From positions 113,136,829-113,200,828 of the forward strand of contig NC_051063.1 of NCBI RefSeq assembly GCF_004664715.2: a stretch of 64,000 nucleotides of DNA. The letters run 5' to 3'. Position numbers and translations under genes: made by a program. Position 1 is the first letter of the stretch, and each line of letters begins with the position of its first letter. Below the pieces are notes generated by a model, which was given only the letters and a program-made list of their open reading frames with translations, was not told where the DNA came from and did no database searches. Source of the DNA: Peromyscus leucopus (lineage: Eukaryota; Chordata; Mammalia; Rodentia; Cricetidae). Shown here piece after piece: positions 48,841 through 60,557 of the stretch.

Positions 48841-49107
48841 GGGCTGGGAGAGGACTCAGCTGATAAAGTGCTCACAGGGCAAGCATAAGAACCTGAGTTC
48901 AGATCCCGAGCACACATGTGACAAGTCAGATTGTGGCAGTGTGCCTCTAAACAGACTGATCCCTGGAGCCCTCTGACCAGGCATTCTACCCAAAACAGTG
49001 AACTCCAGATTCAAAGAGAGATCCCATCTCAAGAAAGAAAGTGGAAAGGGACTCAAGAAGACAGACACTTTGATGTTGATTGCTGGCCTCCAAACATCAT
49101 ACACATG
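48841..49107 (+). mobile_element. B4 SINE (ID-B1 composite)
   Basis: GGGGCTGGGAGAGGACTCAGCTGATAAAGTGCTCACAGGGCAAGCATAAGAACCTGAGTTCAGATCCC is the ID-like head. A B1-like middle and CTGGCCTCCAAACATCATACACATGTGC finish it. Confidence 0.8.
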
Positions 49108-49108
49108 T

Positions 49109-49202
<94 letters not shown>
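49108..49202 (+). repeat. (CA)n-(GA)n compound microsatellite at a B4 tail
   Basis: About 50 bases of CA followed by about 45 of AG, directly at the 3' end of the B4. The repeat probably grew from the SINE tail. Confidence 0.97.
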
Positions 49203-49206
<4 letters not shown>

Positions 49207-50399
49207 TTGAAGATAAAGTGTTAATAATGGTAAACTTTAGGTGAAATACAGATGATGTTGAGTTTTTACTATCTTTAGCTCATAATATATTTATATCAGT
49301 TTGTGTTTTTTCTCTAACAGTGGAAAATAAAATTATTTTAAAGTAGTAAAATGTCTTTTTTAAGCTAAAACTATATCAGTATTCACTTAGTTTTAATTTT
49401 TACTTGGTAAGTTAAGTGAAATTGGAAGCTGAATACAAAAAGCACTTCAATTAAGGACATGAACTAGTGTAATAGAAAATAAGTAAAATAGATCAAAAGA
49501 AATGACAGGTCACTATGCAAACACAACCAACAGACAAATAAAATGGGGTCTGGTGAATAATTAAGTCATGGACAAGTAACTATAACATATCTACATTAAG
49601 GCTACTGTAATTGATGTCCACCACTAATAAAACCACCAGCTGTCATGATAAAGTATGAGGATGTGTTCATTCATGGGTTTTCAATGTGGTGACACTAATT
49701 ATAGTTCTCTGAGCATTTATATTTAGCCACAAAAATTATGGAGAAAAGTCATTAGAGAATCTACATCAAAATCTAAAATAAACTAAATATAAGATAATAT
49801 TTTGTGAATTATCTCAATCTTGCAGAGGTCTGACTCCTACATTCAACAATATTAAGTCAAATAAGTTTGCTTTTATGATTGTGCTTTCAAAGTACAGTAT
49901 TCTACCTTTTTTACTGAGACTGTACAGTCTAATTGGATAGCTGAAACTGATTTTTGAATAGTTATTCCAATATTTGAAAAGCACCATAGATCAGAAAAAG
50001 AATCTGACTCAAGACAAAACAAAACACACATTAATGTGAATATGCTTATATATAGGTAGACAATATAGCTACAAATAGTATATAGAGAGATGTATTCATT
50101 ATAATGTTATTAGAAGAATTGTTGCAAAGGTATAATTATACAACTAGGGAATATGAGAAATCTCACATTTTGTAAGTAGAGAACCAACTAGCCACAGGAT
50201 AAGGTATCACTCTAGTAATACAGGATTCCACATTAAGAAATTTTGAGAGCTAAAAGGATTGAAGAGGAAGATAGGCTCGAACCATACCTTAAAAATGGAT
50301 AGATTTTGTTAGGCAGAAGGGGACCATACGCCAGCAGAAAATGGAAATGAGCTGGCCCAGGCAGAAGTTAGGAGTCTTCTGTGAAGAGTTAGGTCACTA

Positions 50400-50589
50400 T
50401 TCTTTAAGTACTTGAAGGCTTTAGGGTCTTTGTTGCAACTGTTGAACTCTGCTGTTACAACACCCGAAGAGCTACGCCTGAGTGATTGAATAAAATTAAT
50501 TTACAGATAACACAAAGTGATTTCATATAGCTGTCATGTTTGATACAATATTCCTTTGATGTCTTTAGCTATTAATATATAATATATAA

Positions 50590-50624
<35 letters not shown>

Positions 50625-50720
50625 TAATTCACAGTCTATACAAAGACAGTGAGCAGACTGGCCTTGATCTGCAGGCTTCACTTTGCTGACTTCTGGACTA
50701 TTTGAAGCGTAAATTAAACA
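50400..50720 (+). mobile_element. MER-type hAT DNA transposon relic split by (TA)n
   Basis: TTTGTTGCAACTGTTGAACTCTGCTGTTACAACAC then ACAGATAACACAAAGTG, and beyond the TA tract CAGACTGGCCTTGATCTGCAGGC and TTTGCTGACTTCTGGACT. These match a well-known mammalian repeat ('ttgttgcaactactcaactctgcc ... tttgccgacccctg'). I do not assign the subfamily. Confidence 0.55.
50571..50625 (+). repeat. (TA)n-rich tract
   Basis: An AT-alternating tract of about 55 bases with single-base breaks, inside the transposon relic. Confidence 0.9.
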
Positions 50721-51456
50721 CACTCAACAGTTTTGAATATCTGAACCAGTGGTCCTGTTCTTATAGGGGCTAATGTTTCCATTAAATAATAAATATAATT
50801 CCTTCATATCTTCATGTGAAATGACGGTTGTAGATAATATAGGTACCTATATGCAAATTTTTGCAAAGTGCAACAGCTGAAGTAAAAAGGAGAAATAAAA
50901 AGAAAGGCCACCATTTAAAGTACTGCTTTTTCAGCAGGAAGACGCAATTATATTAGATGATGTATTAAATGAGCCAAATGCTTACATGTTCTTATAATGG
51001 ATAAATATGGATTTAAATGGAATAACAAGATGCCATTTCCTCAAAAAGCACAGAAATATGTAAGAGCAGACATAGAAGGAATTCTATTTGTGAATTAGTG
51101 TGAGAAATAAATAATAACAGATGTGTGATGAAATATTAAAGGAAATAATTTGATGTGTAGATCTAACAGAAAATTGGAGATAATTAAGGTAGAAAAAGTA
51201 AAAATGTCATATTCTTGCAAACAAACAGGTCTTATTTGTAAACTTTGTCTCAGGATTTAAAAAATGTTTCACATGAATAGTTAAGGAGATATATGTTAAC
51301 CTGGAATTGGCCATAATGTCATACATACATGCATTAACAGACTATTGTACCCATAAAGTGGATAGCTTTAATGATTTTATGTTCAGTTAAAATTAATTAA
51401 AATATATAAGGACATGCCAGAGGAGCAGTTTCCTAACTGGCTATCACTGATTCTAT

Positions 51457-51520
51457 ATGCATGTATGTATGTATGTATGTGTGTATGTATGCATGCATGC
51501 ATGTATGTATTTATGTTTGC
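51457..51520 (+). repeat. (GTAT)n/(GCAT)n tetranucleotide repeat
   Basis: Tandem TGTA units with GCAT variants, about 15 copies. (TTTG)n-like sequence follows. Confidence 0.9.
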
Positions 51521-51659
51521 TTGTTTTAATTTGTTTGTTTTCTATCTATCCACGCATAAAATTCCCTATTCTATAAAGGCAATACCTCTGATTTGTAGTA
51601 CTTCAAAATTCAATTCCTTGCTTAAAAATGGGCACTGATAGATAGAAATGAAACAAATC

Positions 51660-51850
51660 TAAACCTGGAGAGGTGGCTTCGCAGTTAAGAGCACCTGCTG
51701 CTTTTCCAAAGGATCCACATTTACCTCTCAATACCCATGTCAGGTGGCTCACAGTCACCTGCAACTCTAACTCTAAAGGGTCAAAAATTCTTCTGGACTC
51801 CAAGGAACTCTCCCTGTCCACACACATTAATAAAAATAAATAGTTAAATA
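51660..51850 (+). mobile_element. B3 SINE
   Basis: CCTGGAGAGGTGGCTTCGCAGTTAAGAGCACCTGCTGCTTTTCC, ATACCCATGTCAGGTGGCTCACAGTCACCTGCAACTC and an AATAAAAATAAAT tail. Confidence 0.82.
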
Positions 51851-51944
51851 TGAATAAATCTAACACCTTCAGGGGTGATAGGGCAGTTAAGTGCAGGTAA
51901 CACCTGCAGTCAAACCAGAGTAACATTCAAATGATCTGAAGAAA

Positions 51945-52015
51945 TAAGTTCAGAGATGGCACAGTTGTCTACATGCGTGAGGCTCTGGGTTTGATTCCCT
52001 GATCTACAGAGCAAA
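51945..52015 (+). mobile_element. ID-like SINE relic
   Basis: AGAGATGGCACAGTTGTCTACATGCGTGAGGCTCTGGGTTTGATTCCCTGATCTACAGAGC keeps a good B box (GGTTTGATTCC) but a weakened A box. Confidence 0.6.
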
Positions 52016-53179
52016 AAGTACACGAGCTATTTGCTGGGTGCAGAAATGTATGCTTAAAATGGTGTCAATTACCTTTTAGTTTTGTAAAGACAGGATGTAC
52101 CCAACTCGATATTTGGCCAAGCCAGCAAAATGATAATTGTTGTTTTGGGTTTAAATATGTTTTGATGTTAAAGTTGGGAAAAACACATTTGACATATTTG
52201 TTTTTGCTGGGGGTTAATAGAGGATGGAAAAAACATGTTTGTTATTATGGAAAAGCATGCTTGTTTTTGATGTATAAATAAAGATGGCTGGAGCTAAAAA
52301 AAATAAGAGGCATCAATGAAATATTAGACCATATATCTTTTACTGGAATGAAGTATTTTAAAATTATTTGTTAATGAAATTTGATGAACTCCTGAATTCC
52401 ATGTTCCTCCTAATTAAAAACAATTAATTACATACCCCTTGGTCACATTTTACTTCCTTGAGCACTGGTAACTCTAGTTAATGACACTGTGCAGCATATT
52501 TCAAGATATCTAAAAGAGATACTTTTACATGTTCTTCCCAGAAAGAAAGGAATGATGGTTATACTAATCAGCTTCCAGCCCACACCACAATGTACACACA
52601 CATTTAAAGATCACATTGCACATCCCAAATGCACATATTTATTATTTTATTACCTGCCAGCTAATAAAATGAACATAAAAGTGAAACAAACTGAAGATGG
52701 ATCTAGATTTACTTGAAGAAGGCTCAAATCTGTTCAGTTACACACCAGCTGATGAAGCCTACAAGTCAATATCAATACTGAGGAGGTGTATTAAGGATGC
52801 TACTACCTGAAATAGGATCAACATACATCTAGAGTCTTCCAAAATGGTGAACAACTTTTGATAAATACAATTAGGATTAAGTACAAAGGTCCCTTGATAT
52901 ACACAGGGTCTGTCCTTCTAGAAGATTCAATGACAAATAAACATTTTCAAGAACATTTTGCATTTGTTCACAAAACTAAGCTTTATTTTAGGTTTAGGTA
53001 ATTATTATTTGGATAATCTGTATCAATGTACAGAATGAAGGGCCTGGTGGTATTTATTGCTGCACAGGACTGCTCTGCATACTTTAGCGCATCTAGCATC
53101 CCTGGTTTCCTATTTCTAAATGCCAGTCTAACATCCCAATAATTGTCAACACAAAGCACCTTCTTGCATATGAAACGTT

Positions 53180-53310
53180 TCCTAAGCCAGTACTGGTGGT
53201 ACATGCCTATAATTTCATTACACAGGAATATGATACAAGCAGTCTGTCATGTGTTCTAGGCCAGCAAAACTATATTCCAGAAAATCTAACCAAACTAAAC
53301 AAACAAATAA
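53180..53310 (+). repeat. B1-like relic
   Basis: AGCCAGTACTGGTGGTACATGCCTATAATTTCATTACACAGGAATATGATACAAG and GTTCTAGGCCAGCAAAACTATATTCCAG follow the B1 body with many changes. Confidence 0.6.
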
Positions 53311-53534
53311 AAACTAGCACAATAAATAATGTTTTCTAGTGGTTCTTCTATTTTTCAGGACTGCTGGTCTTATTTCTAAGTAAAAATTAGGTTTGTGTAT
53401 TAATATTTTTTGTTCAATTCCCAATGCCTTGCATGCCTAATAACTTTTCTGGCAGAAATCCCCATGAAGATGAGTGCAGAGGGCTGAGAAGGAGAGTGTC
53501 TTGGAACAGTAAAAAGATAATTCAATTCTGAGTT

Positions 53535-53665
53535 AGGAACCCAGGCCAAACTAAGTCTGCTACAAACTAAATGACCTTGAGCAAGTCTCTTAACATTTCT
53601 AGGCTTCAGTCTCTCATTTGGAGACTCTGTTAGGTGGTCATGAAGTTCTGACATCATCATAGAGC
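53535..53665 (-). repeat. MIR SINE relic
   Basis: GCTACAAACTAAATGACCTTGAGCAAGTCTCTTAACATTTCTAGGCTTCAGTCTCTCATTTGGAGAC is a well-preserved reversed MIR core. Confidence 0.8.
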
Positions 53666-54507
53666 ATCTAGATGCAGTTGAGAATTTAAAGGGCTGGAAT
53701 GCAGTATAATCACAGTAAAGAACACCAAATGATTGACAGCAACAAATCAAAAAACACAAGAAAGAATAAAGCAGACCGTGGAGACATTTGGGTATCAGCC
53801 TTTGGCTCTCTATCTACTTTCAGGTATAGACAGATAGAACGAATGTGTGAGATTCACAAATGCTGGGCAATGTGAGATAGTGTGTGGGGACTGAAAACAA
53901 CATCACCACAGACTTCTACATTGCTTTTACATTTTGACAGGTTGCTCGCCACTCCTTACCATACACATTGTAGACCTAACACAACTTGTGAATAGCACAA
54001 ATTAATGAGGTTAGGGTGAGTATCTCATTGTGGTATTGATGGTCATAGCTTTCAACACTTCAAATTAGCACTTTCCTTCCCCCTGATGAGTCAGGGCAAG
54101 GGTCTGCAAAGACATCACTAAGGATTCCTGAGACAAAGAAATAATGCAAAAGAAAAGAAATGAGGCTCCTACAATTGGAAGCAAGTCCTCCTAACTATGT
54201 GCATTACTCTAAACCTTTATGGAGATGTTTGGTAAATTGGGCATTTATTGAGTTCTATAGTGTGTGTGGTGAAGGTCAGTGGTTGCAGTATGCCTTCCAG
54301 GGATGACAACAAGTGCTCCTGTCAGATAGAGTAGGAAGAATATGTGAGCTAAACACACATGTAGTTGAAAACAGTTCCACTCTTTTTGGTAATGTGACTG
54401 TGTCCAAGTTACTCTCAGCTGCTTCATATAGGGACTAGAGTAGGGCTTTGTCAGTGTTAAAGGGAAGACTAAGTATAAGTATGGTAAGGCTCCTACTTCA
54501 GTGTCTT

Positions 54508-54657
54508 TTTGTTTTTCGAGACAGGGTTTCTCTGTGTAGTTTTGTGCCTTTCCTGAAACTCACTCCATAGTCCAGGCTGGCCTTGAACTCACAGAGATCC
54601 ACCTGCCTCTGCCTCCCAAGTTCTGGGATTAAAGGCATGTGCCACCACCACCCGGCT
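54508..54657 (-). mobile_element. B1 SINE, reverse orientation
   Basis: TTTTTGTTTTTCGAGACAGGGTTTCTCTGTGTAGTTTTGTGCCTTTCCTG through CTGCCTCCCAAGTTCTGGGATTAAAGGCATGTGCCACCACCACCCGGC is a full-length B1. Its GTTTTGTGCCTTTCC segment is the cricetid-type variant. Confidence 0.95.
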
Positions 54658-55559
54658 CTACTTCAGTGTCTTATCCACCCAGAATCAGGAGTACTCAGGT
54701 GATCCCATGAAACTTTTGCTCTTCTCCATCCTGCCCTCTGTGCTGAGTTTCTCCCTGTTCTGCTCTGTAAAGAGAGCTCTGCTGATGTCAGCACCCAGTG
54801 ATGTGGGTAGCAGGGGTGTTGAGTGGCTTCAAGCCTGCCACAGGAACTTTAATTCTTCCTTGACTTGTATTTCCTTTCCCCAGAGTGCCTGGTGTTTCCC
54901 AGAAATTTAAAAAAAAAAAAGCCTCATTCCCTTTCATAAGTAGAGGGATCTTTCAGAGAAGGCAAAGAGCTATAAGAAGCTTTGAGATTTTCTGATATGG
55001 CATAAGCTGAAGCTGATATTCAGTGTCAGGAAGTCTTACTTCTTGGATTAAAAAGTCCATTCAATGTTGCAAACTGCTCATTTTTTAGTTACTATCAGAG
55101 GATTGTTGAGGGACATCTAGATTGACAGAGCTTGACTAAATACTTCAAATGCAGCCCCCCTGAAAGGAAGTATTTGAAAAATCTCATTTTTCTTAATTTT
55201 GAATATACGGAATGAATCTTCATCAATATAATCCTATTAGATCTCTCCTCCTCTCCTCCCCCATCTCTCATCGTCTCTGTCTTTCTGTCTTTCTTTCTCT
55301 CTGTTTGCACAGTTTTAAATTTCTGAGAACATGAAGGACAAAATGTCACGTCAGTGGTACAGACCTATGCCAAAAGTTTCTGGACAATTGCCTAGCTTAA
55401 CCTTTGTCATTAAAGGGGAGCCATAAAAATTCTAATTAAAGGGCATAATGCAGGAAGGTAGTAAGTACTTCAGGTTAAGAAAACATAAAAGTTTGATATC
55501 ACGGGTAGTAATAAATACCACATGCTGAACAATTAGGCTCCAGGTGCCACACTGGGGTA

Positions 55560-55750
55560 TTTAGAGAAGTTGTATTCAATTCTTATTTCATTTCTCTGCA
55601 ACATGATTGCTCATCTGGCATTTTACAGAAGAGAAAAATCGAGACTTATGGACATTAAGCAAAGGAGATCACATAGAGCCTGTAAGTCCAAATTGAAGAT
55701 TGTCTGGAACTGAAGTGTAAACTCTTTCCAGAATGCCTTTCATTAACTTA
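55560..55750 (+). repeat. MIR SINE
   Basis: CATCTGGCATTTTACAGAAGAGAAAAATCGAGACTTATGGACATTAAGC is the forward MIR core. CACATAGAGCCTGTAAGTCCAAATTGAAG is the following part. Confidence 0.6.
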
Positions 55751-55797
55751 TGGATACCAGTTTACAAAGTGAGTGGATAGTAGTACTTGCCTGGCTA

Positions 55798-55828
55798 GTT
55801 TTTTTTCTTTTTCTTTTTCTTTTCTTTC
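55798..55828 (+). repeat. (TTTTTC)n pyrimidine tract
   Basis: A short run of T with regular C, directly at the left edge of a URR1-like element. Confidence 0.85.
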
Positions 55829-55829
55829 G

Positions 55830-56187
55830 TGAGCTTGACACAAACTAGAATCATCTGAGAGAGGGGAGGGAACCTCAGTTGAAAAAGTGCCTTCATAAGA
55901 TCAGCCTATAGGAAGTCCTTGGGACATTTTCTTGATTAATGATTTACATGGGAGTGTCCAACCCACTGTGGGTGATGACATCCCTGAGCAAGTGGTCCTG
56001 GGGAATATACGAAAGCAATCCCCATTGAGAAGCATTCTCCCATGGCCTCTGCTCCAGTTCCTGCTTCCAGCCTGGACTTCCCTTCATGATGGACTATAAG
56101 CTGTAAGATGAAATAAACCCTTTCCTCCCCAAGTTGCTTTTTGTCATGATATTTTATCACAGCAGTAGAAACCTAGCTGAGACAGAA
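55830..56187 (-). mobile_element. URR1-like rodent hAT-type DNA transposon, well preserved
   Basis: GTGAGCTTGACACAAACTAGAATCATCTGAGAG, ACATTTTCTTGATTAATGATTTACATGGGAG, CCACTGTGGGTGATGACATCCCTGAGCAAGTGGTCCTGGGG, ACTATAAGCTGTAAGATGAAATAAACCC and CAGCAGTAGAAACCTAGCTGAGACA form the reverse of the family in full. Confidence 0.7.
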
Positions 56188-56529
56188 CTGAAGGAGATTT
56201 TGAGTCTTAACAAGAAAAACAACAAGACTTCAGAAATTTAGGTCTAGAAGTGGTCATTGGTCCCGAGGCTCAATATACAGAAAGTGGCAGAGCATGTACT
56301 CAGGGATAATTATCCAGGCCCACCAGGAATTAACTAGTCCCTGGACCCATACCTCACCCCATTTTCCTGTGCTGATAAACCTGCCCTGCCAGGCCCAGGG
56401 TTCTGGGTGGGCAAATCTATGTGCGGTTCAACATAGGCGCAAGGATGCTGTATGAATTCTTTTCTATTTATATTTCTCAAAAAGTTTTGGTTACCTACAA
56501 TAGATCTTTAAAAGACAAGCCTATTGACA

Positions 56530-56830
56530 ATCAATAGGGATGGGTGAGGAACTCATGGGGTCCTATTTCTTTCTTTTGATCTATTGGCTACTGGAAGATG
56601 CGGGGAAAGTGGGAGTCATTGTCTTCGGCTGTATACCTGCTGGTGTTCCAATGGAGTACCATGTTCACCCAGTTAGCCTCAGTTTAACTTGGTGGATCAT
56701 AAAACAACAACAAACAATATGAATGTTGAGAAGTGATTTGTGGAAAGGATTGGGGTTAGAGGACAGTGGGGAACAAGGGTAATTTTCAAAGAAAAAATTA
56801 ATTCAAAAGGTTTACTTCTTTTTACCAACT
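56530..56830 (+). mobile_element. Lx-type L1 3' UTR
   Basis: GGGATGGGTGAGGAACTCATGG, AAAGTGGGAGTCATTGTCTTCGGCTG, GCTGGTGTTCC.ATGGAGTACCATG, TGGTGGATCATAAAACAACAACAAAC and a G-rich stretch with A-rich end match the rodent Lx 3' UTR as I recall it. Confidence 0.6.
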
Positions 56831-56989
56831 TAGTAAACATATTTATTTTTGTTAAGATTCAATCCAAGTTAGTCCAAATAATAACCACCTCTATAGATCT
56901 GTTATAAATGTGTACATTCTCTTCCTAGTAAGTAAAGAAAAGGAAATAAGGCAAAATACTGTTATAAAAGCTGCACTGATTGTAGTGTT

Positions 56990-57140
56990 ATTTACATTCA
57001 CAATATTCATTCAGATTTTGCTAGATGAAAACACTGTAAGAAGTGATTTATATGCACAATGCTAATCATTTCTCACCATAGCCCAAGGAAGTAGGCACTA
57101 TTTTGAATCACCATTTAACAAAATGGAAACTCTAATGACA
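56990..57140 (+). repeat. MIR SINE
   Basis: TCACCATAGCCCAAGGAAGTAGGCACTATTTTGAATCACCATTTAACAAAATGGAAACTC matches the forward MIR ('aacccatgaggtaggtactattat...cccattttacagatgagg'). Confidence 0.65.
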
Positions 57141-57289
57141 AAAAGAAGCACCATCTTTTCTAAAAAGCATCTTGCCCTCTTACTCTTCTGCAGACCCTCT
57201 GTACCCTAGATGCATACCATGGGAACTGCCACATTCCTTGGAAACTTTAGGTCATGATCTAATAGCCAAATGCATAGACTGCGATAGGA

Positions 57290-57425
57290 TATGGGCTCTA
57301 GAGCAGCAGTAGTCTACTTTGTTTTCTATAATATTGACAGGGTGTGACAGGGTGCTATATCATAGGCACTCAGTATATTGTAGTTGAATAAACAATGAAT
57401 GATGAAGGAATGAAGAACAAATATA
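57290..57425 (-). repeat. MIR/L2 3' tail fragment
   Basis: CATAGGCACTCAGTATATTGTAGTTGAATAAACAATGAATGATGAAGGAATGAA is the 'cacagtaggcgctcaataaatatttgttgaatgaatgaa' motif. Confidence 0.6.
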
Positions 57426-58505
57426 TATGACTATGATCACCAAGCTTCCATGGTTCTGTTCTGACTCCCTATTTCAGCCTGAAGTAGGAAGGAATGCCAC
57501 ATAAAGAATGATAGGTATGTTTCCTTCCAAGGCCAATCCTAATATTGTAGACACATTACATAACTCACATCTGGATGCTACAATTTCCCATTTTTTTTTA
57601 CCCCTTATCACGGTTATATTAACTATACAGATTCAAATGGAATGAAAACTTACTCAAGAAGAGATAGAGCTACTTTTTAGACAACTAAGGAGCAACATAA
57701 TGACAGAGTTCTGTTAGTTCTCAGTGCACCAAATGATGGGAGCTTGGCAAAGAGCCTTGAGAGGAAGTCAGATAATTACTATAGCCTTCAATTATAGCAG
57801 CCAGAAATCACACTACTGATTTCCATGCAATACAGTAAATAAATATCTGTAAGAACAAGTTCTCAGATCCCAAACACTAAGATTCTTCAGGCCTCTTCTA
57901 AACCACAGGTGGGTCACTGGGCTATTCTAAAATGTGCACAACCCTTTTGCTTTTTGCTTTACAAAGATTACTTTTAGTGTCATTAGCAGCCATTCTTGGT
58001 ATTAGAACATTTTACAACCTATTTGTGAAATTAAAGGGTAAAATAGTGTTAGAAAACTCTCAAAACAAACTTAGATTTAACAGACATTTGCATGTACAGA
58101 CATGCACATTCTTGTATTTGTGATAGTACACAGACTCTGAGTGATGAGACATATCTATATAATTAAAATATTGGTTAAGTGCTACAAATTTACATATGAA
58201 TGAATCAAGACATAGACATGCATATGTTTATATTTCAGCATATTTCATTTGCTAAGTGATAAGGGAAATAAATGAAAAAACATTTCAAGTGAAGAGAATG
58301 AAGCATTCTTTGGAAAGTAAGCTAATATTTTTCCCAATGATAAGCTAAGAATGACATAGAATGTTAATCTCCATGTATATAAAGCTGCATACATTTTTAC
58401 ATGAATATTCTATATTTATATATGAAAATAGGTGCATGATATAGCATTCACATATATAAGATAGACAAATAGTTAAGTATTAGGGATATTTACATGAACA
58501 TTTTA

Positions 58506-58508
<3 letters not shown>

Positions 58509-58547
<39 letters not shown>
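58509..58547 (+). repeat. (GT)n microsatellite
   Basis: A pure GT tract of about 19 units; (CA)n in the Dlg2 transcript. Confidence 0.97.
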
Positions 58548-58550
<3 letters not shown>

Positions 58551-59630
58551 TAGAAAGTTAAAGTTATTTTTAAAAAAGTTAAAGTTATTCCTCATCATCT
58601 ACTTGGATGGTCTGAAAAGGGTAAGATAGACCAATCAGTCTAACATAGGACTTTTGCATGTCAGAGATAAGAAAGAGTAGAAAGGAAAATTCTGGTGAGG
58701 AAAGACTGTCATAACATTGAAAAGCTTAAACGATATGGGATAATAACTCCGACATTGAGGCCCACTATTCTAGCCAATAATAAAGTACACGTGAGTGACA
58801 AGAAAATGCCTAGAAATGTATATGCTAAGGAGTAAAGGAGATTGGGACCGCTTCAATTTATTGCCTTCTCATGTGTCACTGGCCCCGTAATTATCAGTGC
58901 AGGGTCTGGTTCAATCCCTTAAAGTATTAACTGGTTATAAATTTCAGGCAAGCAGGAAGCTGACTTGGTTAACAAGAAAAAAAGAAAGAAGTTTCCCTTG
59001 GCTGGAACATTTATTAATAGTTTTGTTATGTTGTTATTACAGGGTAGTATTAAAGATTTGGGTTTGGAAAGTTATCATTTATGGTACTAAAAGTGTATTA
59101 CCTCTTGAACAAAAAAAGATTTGGACAATAAACCAAATTAGGTTTCTCTGTGCAAAAATTATAAGGTATATTGTGTTTAGTAAGCTTTGTCTTCTTGGAA
59201 GAAGTTAACGCATCTTACACATAGTTATAGGTTAAGGAATATTAAACCAATGTTTTGTCGATGAGCACACAGAATCATCACAATTGTCAAGACTCCTTAT
59301 TCAGTTTGGGGTCCATATTAATTTTAAATTTTGCCTACATTTCCCAACGCCAGATTCCATTTAAAGCTGAACTAATTGATAAAACATGATCTGAGATTCT
59401 GCCTTTCTAAGTAAAGCTTCTAATTCTGTACCAATGAATCAAAAAGCCATATGCTTGGCCATGAATACATAACCATACTGCTAAAAATTAGTGATATATG
59501 GCATTCTTGGAAGTACTTAAGAAAAACTATTATCGAGATTAAAACTCTCTCTACATCTCTTAGATCATAACGTTTTATTCATGATCAATATTCACTTCTC
59601 AATTGTATTAAAAATGCTGAAACTGAAAAT

Positions 59631-59760
59631 CCCCCCCCCCCGCAACACAGCTTTTTCTTTTCAGTGCATATTTAGGAATAATCTCTGCTCTGTGATTATG
59701 ATAGTGTCTACAGGTGCATTTTATTCATATTTCTAGCATTTGCAGGAAGTTCCCCCCCCC
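59631..59760 (+). repeat. Paired poly-C tracts
   Basis: Eleven C at 59631-59641 and nine C at 59752-59760. In the Dlg2 sense strand these are G runs, about 800-930 nt downstream of the MNAYLTKQ exon donor. Long C runs like these are uncommon in intron sequence. Confidence 0.9.
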
Positions 59761-60557
59761 TGCCTTTTGCTGAAAGCAGAAAAACAAAAATAAGTCTATT
59801 TTATTTCTGGTAAAAGGCTAGTAGTTTGAGGGCAAAAGAAATTTTAGAATCAAATTAAATAAATATGTATATATTCAGAAAGGCATTGTAAGACAAACAG
59901 TTGTAGTCCTAATATAAATGACCTTATTGCTTCTCTATGGTTAAATGTCCCTCTTTATTCTAAGTAGAATCACCCTCCCTCTTGCTTCCAATTAGTCTTT
60001 TCATTTGTAAAGTGAATTATGTGGTAGAAACAAATTTTCTCCCTCATAGTTGCAAAGACACATAGTATCATAAGAGTAAAACCAGAATAACACACATCCA
60101 GTTTCTATTCTCTCCTTTGATGGAAAAATAAATGTTCTTTTATTTTTATCATGTTTGGAAGTGTCTGATTAAAATTCATCTTCTTTCTATTCCTTAAAAT
60201 AATGATAATAATTTTAAAAAGAGGCTGAAGAGAAAAGTGAACTGTGGTTAGGAGTAGAGGGATGCTAACAGACCCTGTTACAGAATCCTAAAAATCATGT
60301 GAGGATTTGAGAATGTGAGGTGGAAAAAAAAGTCACCGACACCCACTCACAGCATCCCTGGATTTCTACCCGCTGCCCCGAAGTGTAAAACCACAAACAC
60401 GTGTGAAACTAGAACACTTTTTTTTTTTTTGGCCTAACATTTTTCCAAGCAGACAAACACAGTCATCGAGGAGGACTCAGCAAAGTTTTCAAGCCACTCT
60501 GACCTTAAACACAACTTTCTTACAACACAGAACGAAAGTCACAAAGAAAAAGCTCAC

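Larger units (their letters stand above)
23372..60557 (-). other. Dlg2: Dlg2 intron between the two alternative first exons
   Basis: About 37 kb of intron, transcribed only in isoforms starting at or upstream of the MNAYLTKQ exon. Identified elements are listed separately. These stretches hold only AT-rich unique sequence to my reading: 23481-24717, 24781-25487, 26406-26799, 27166-27759, 31011-32384, 33839-34309, 34471-35118, 35205-35809, 39011-41199, 41471-42633, 43251-45679, 45961-46898, 47041-48399, 49203-50399, 50721-51456, 52016-53179, 53666-54507, 54658-55559, 57426-58508 and 58548-60551. Confidence 0.85.

Noticed and set aside
52020..52310. Possible LTR end (AATAAA followed by a short A run)
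   Set aside because: I see no TG...CA termini, primer-binding site or paired copy; the evidence is too weak to call an LTR.
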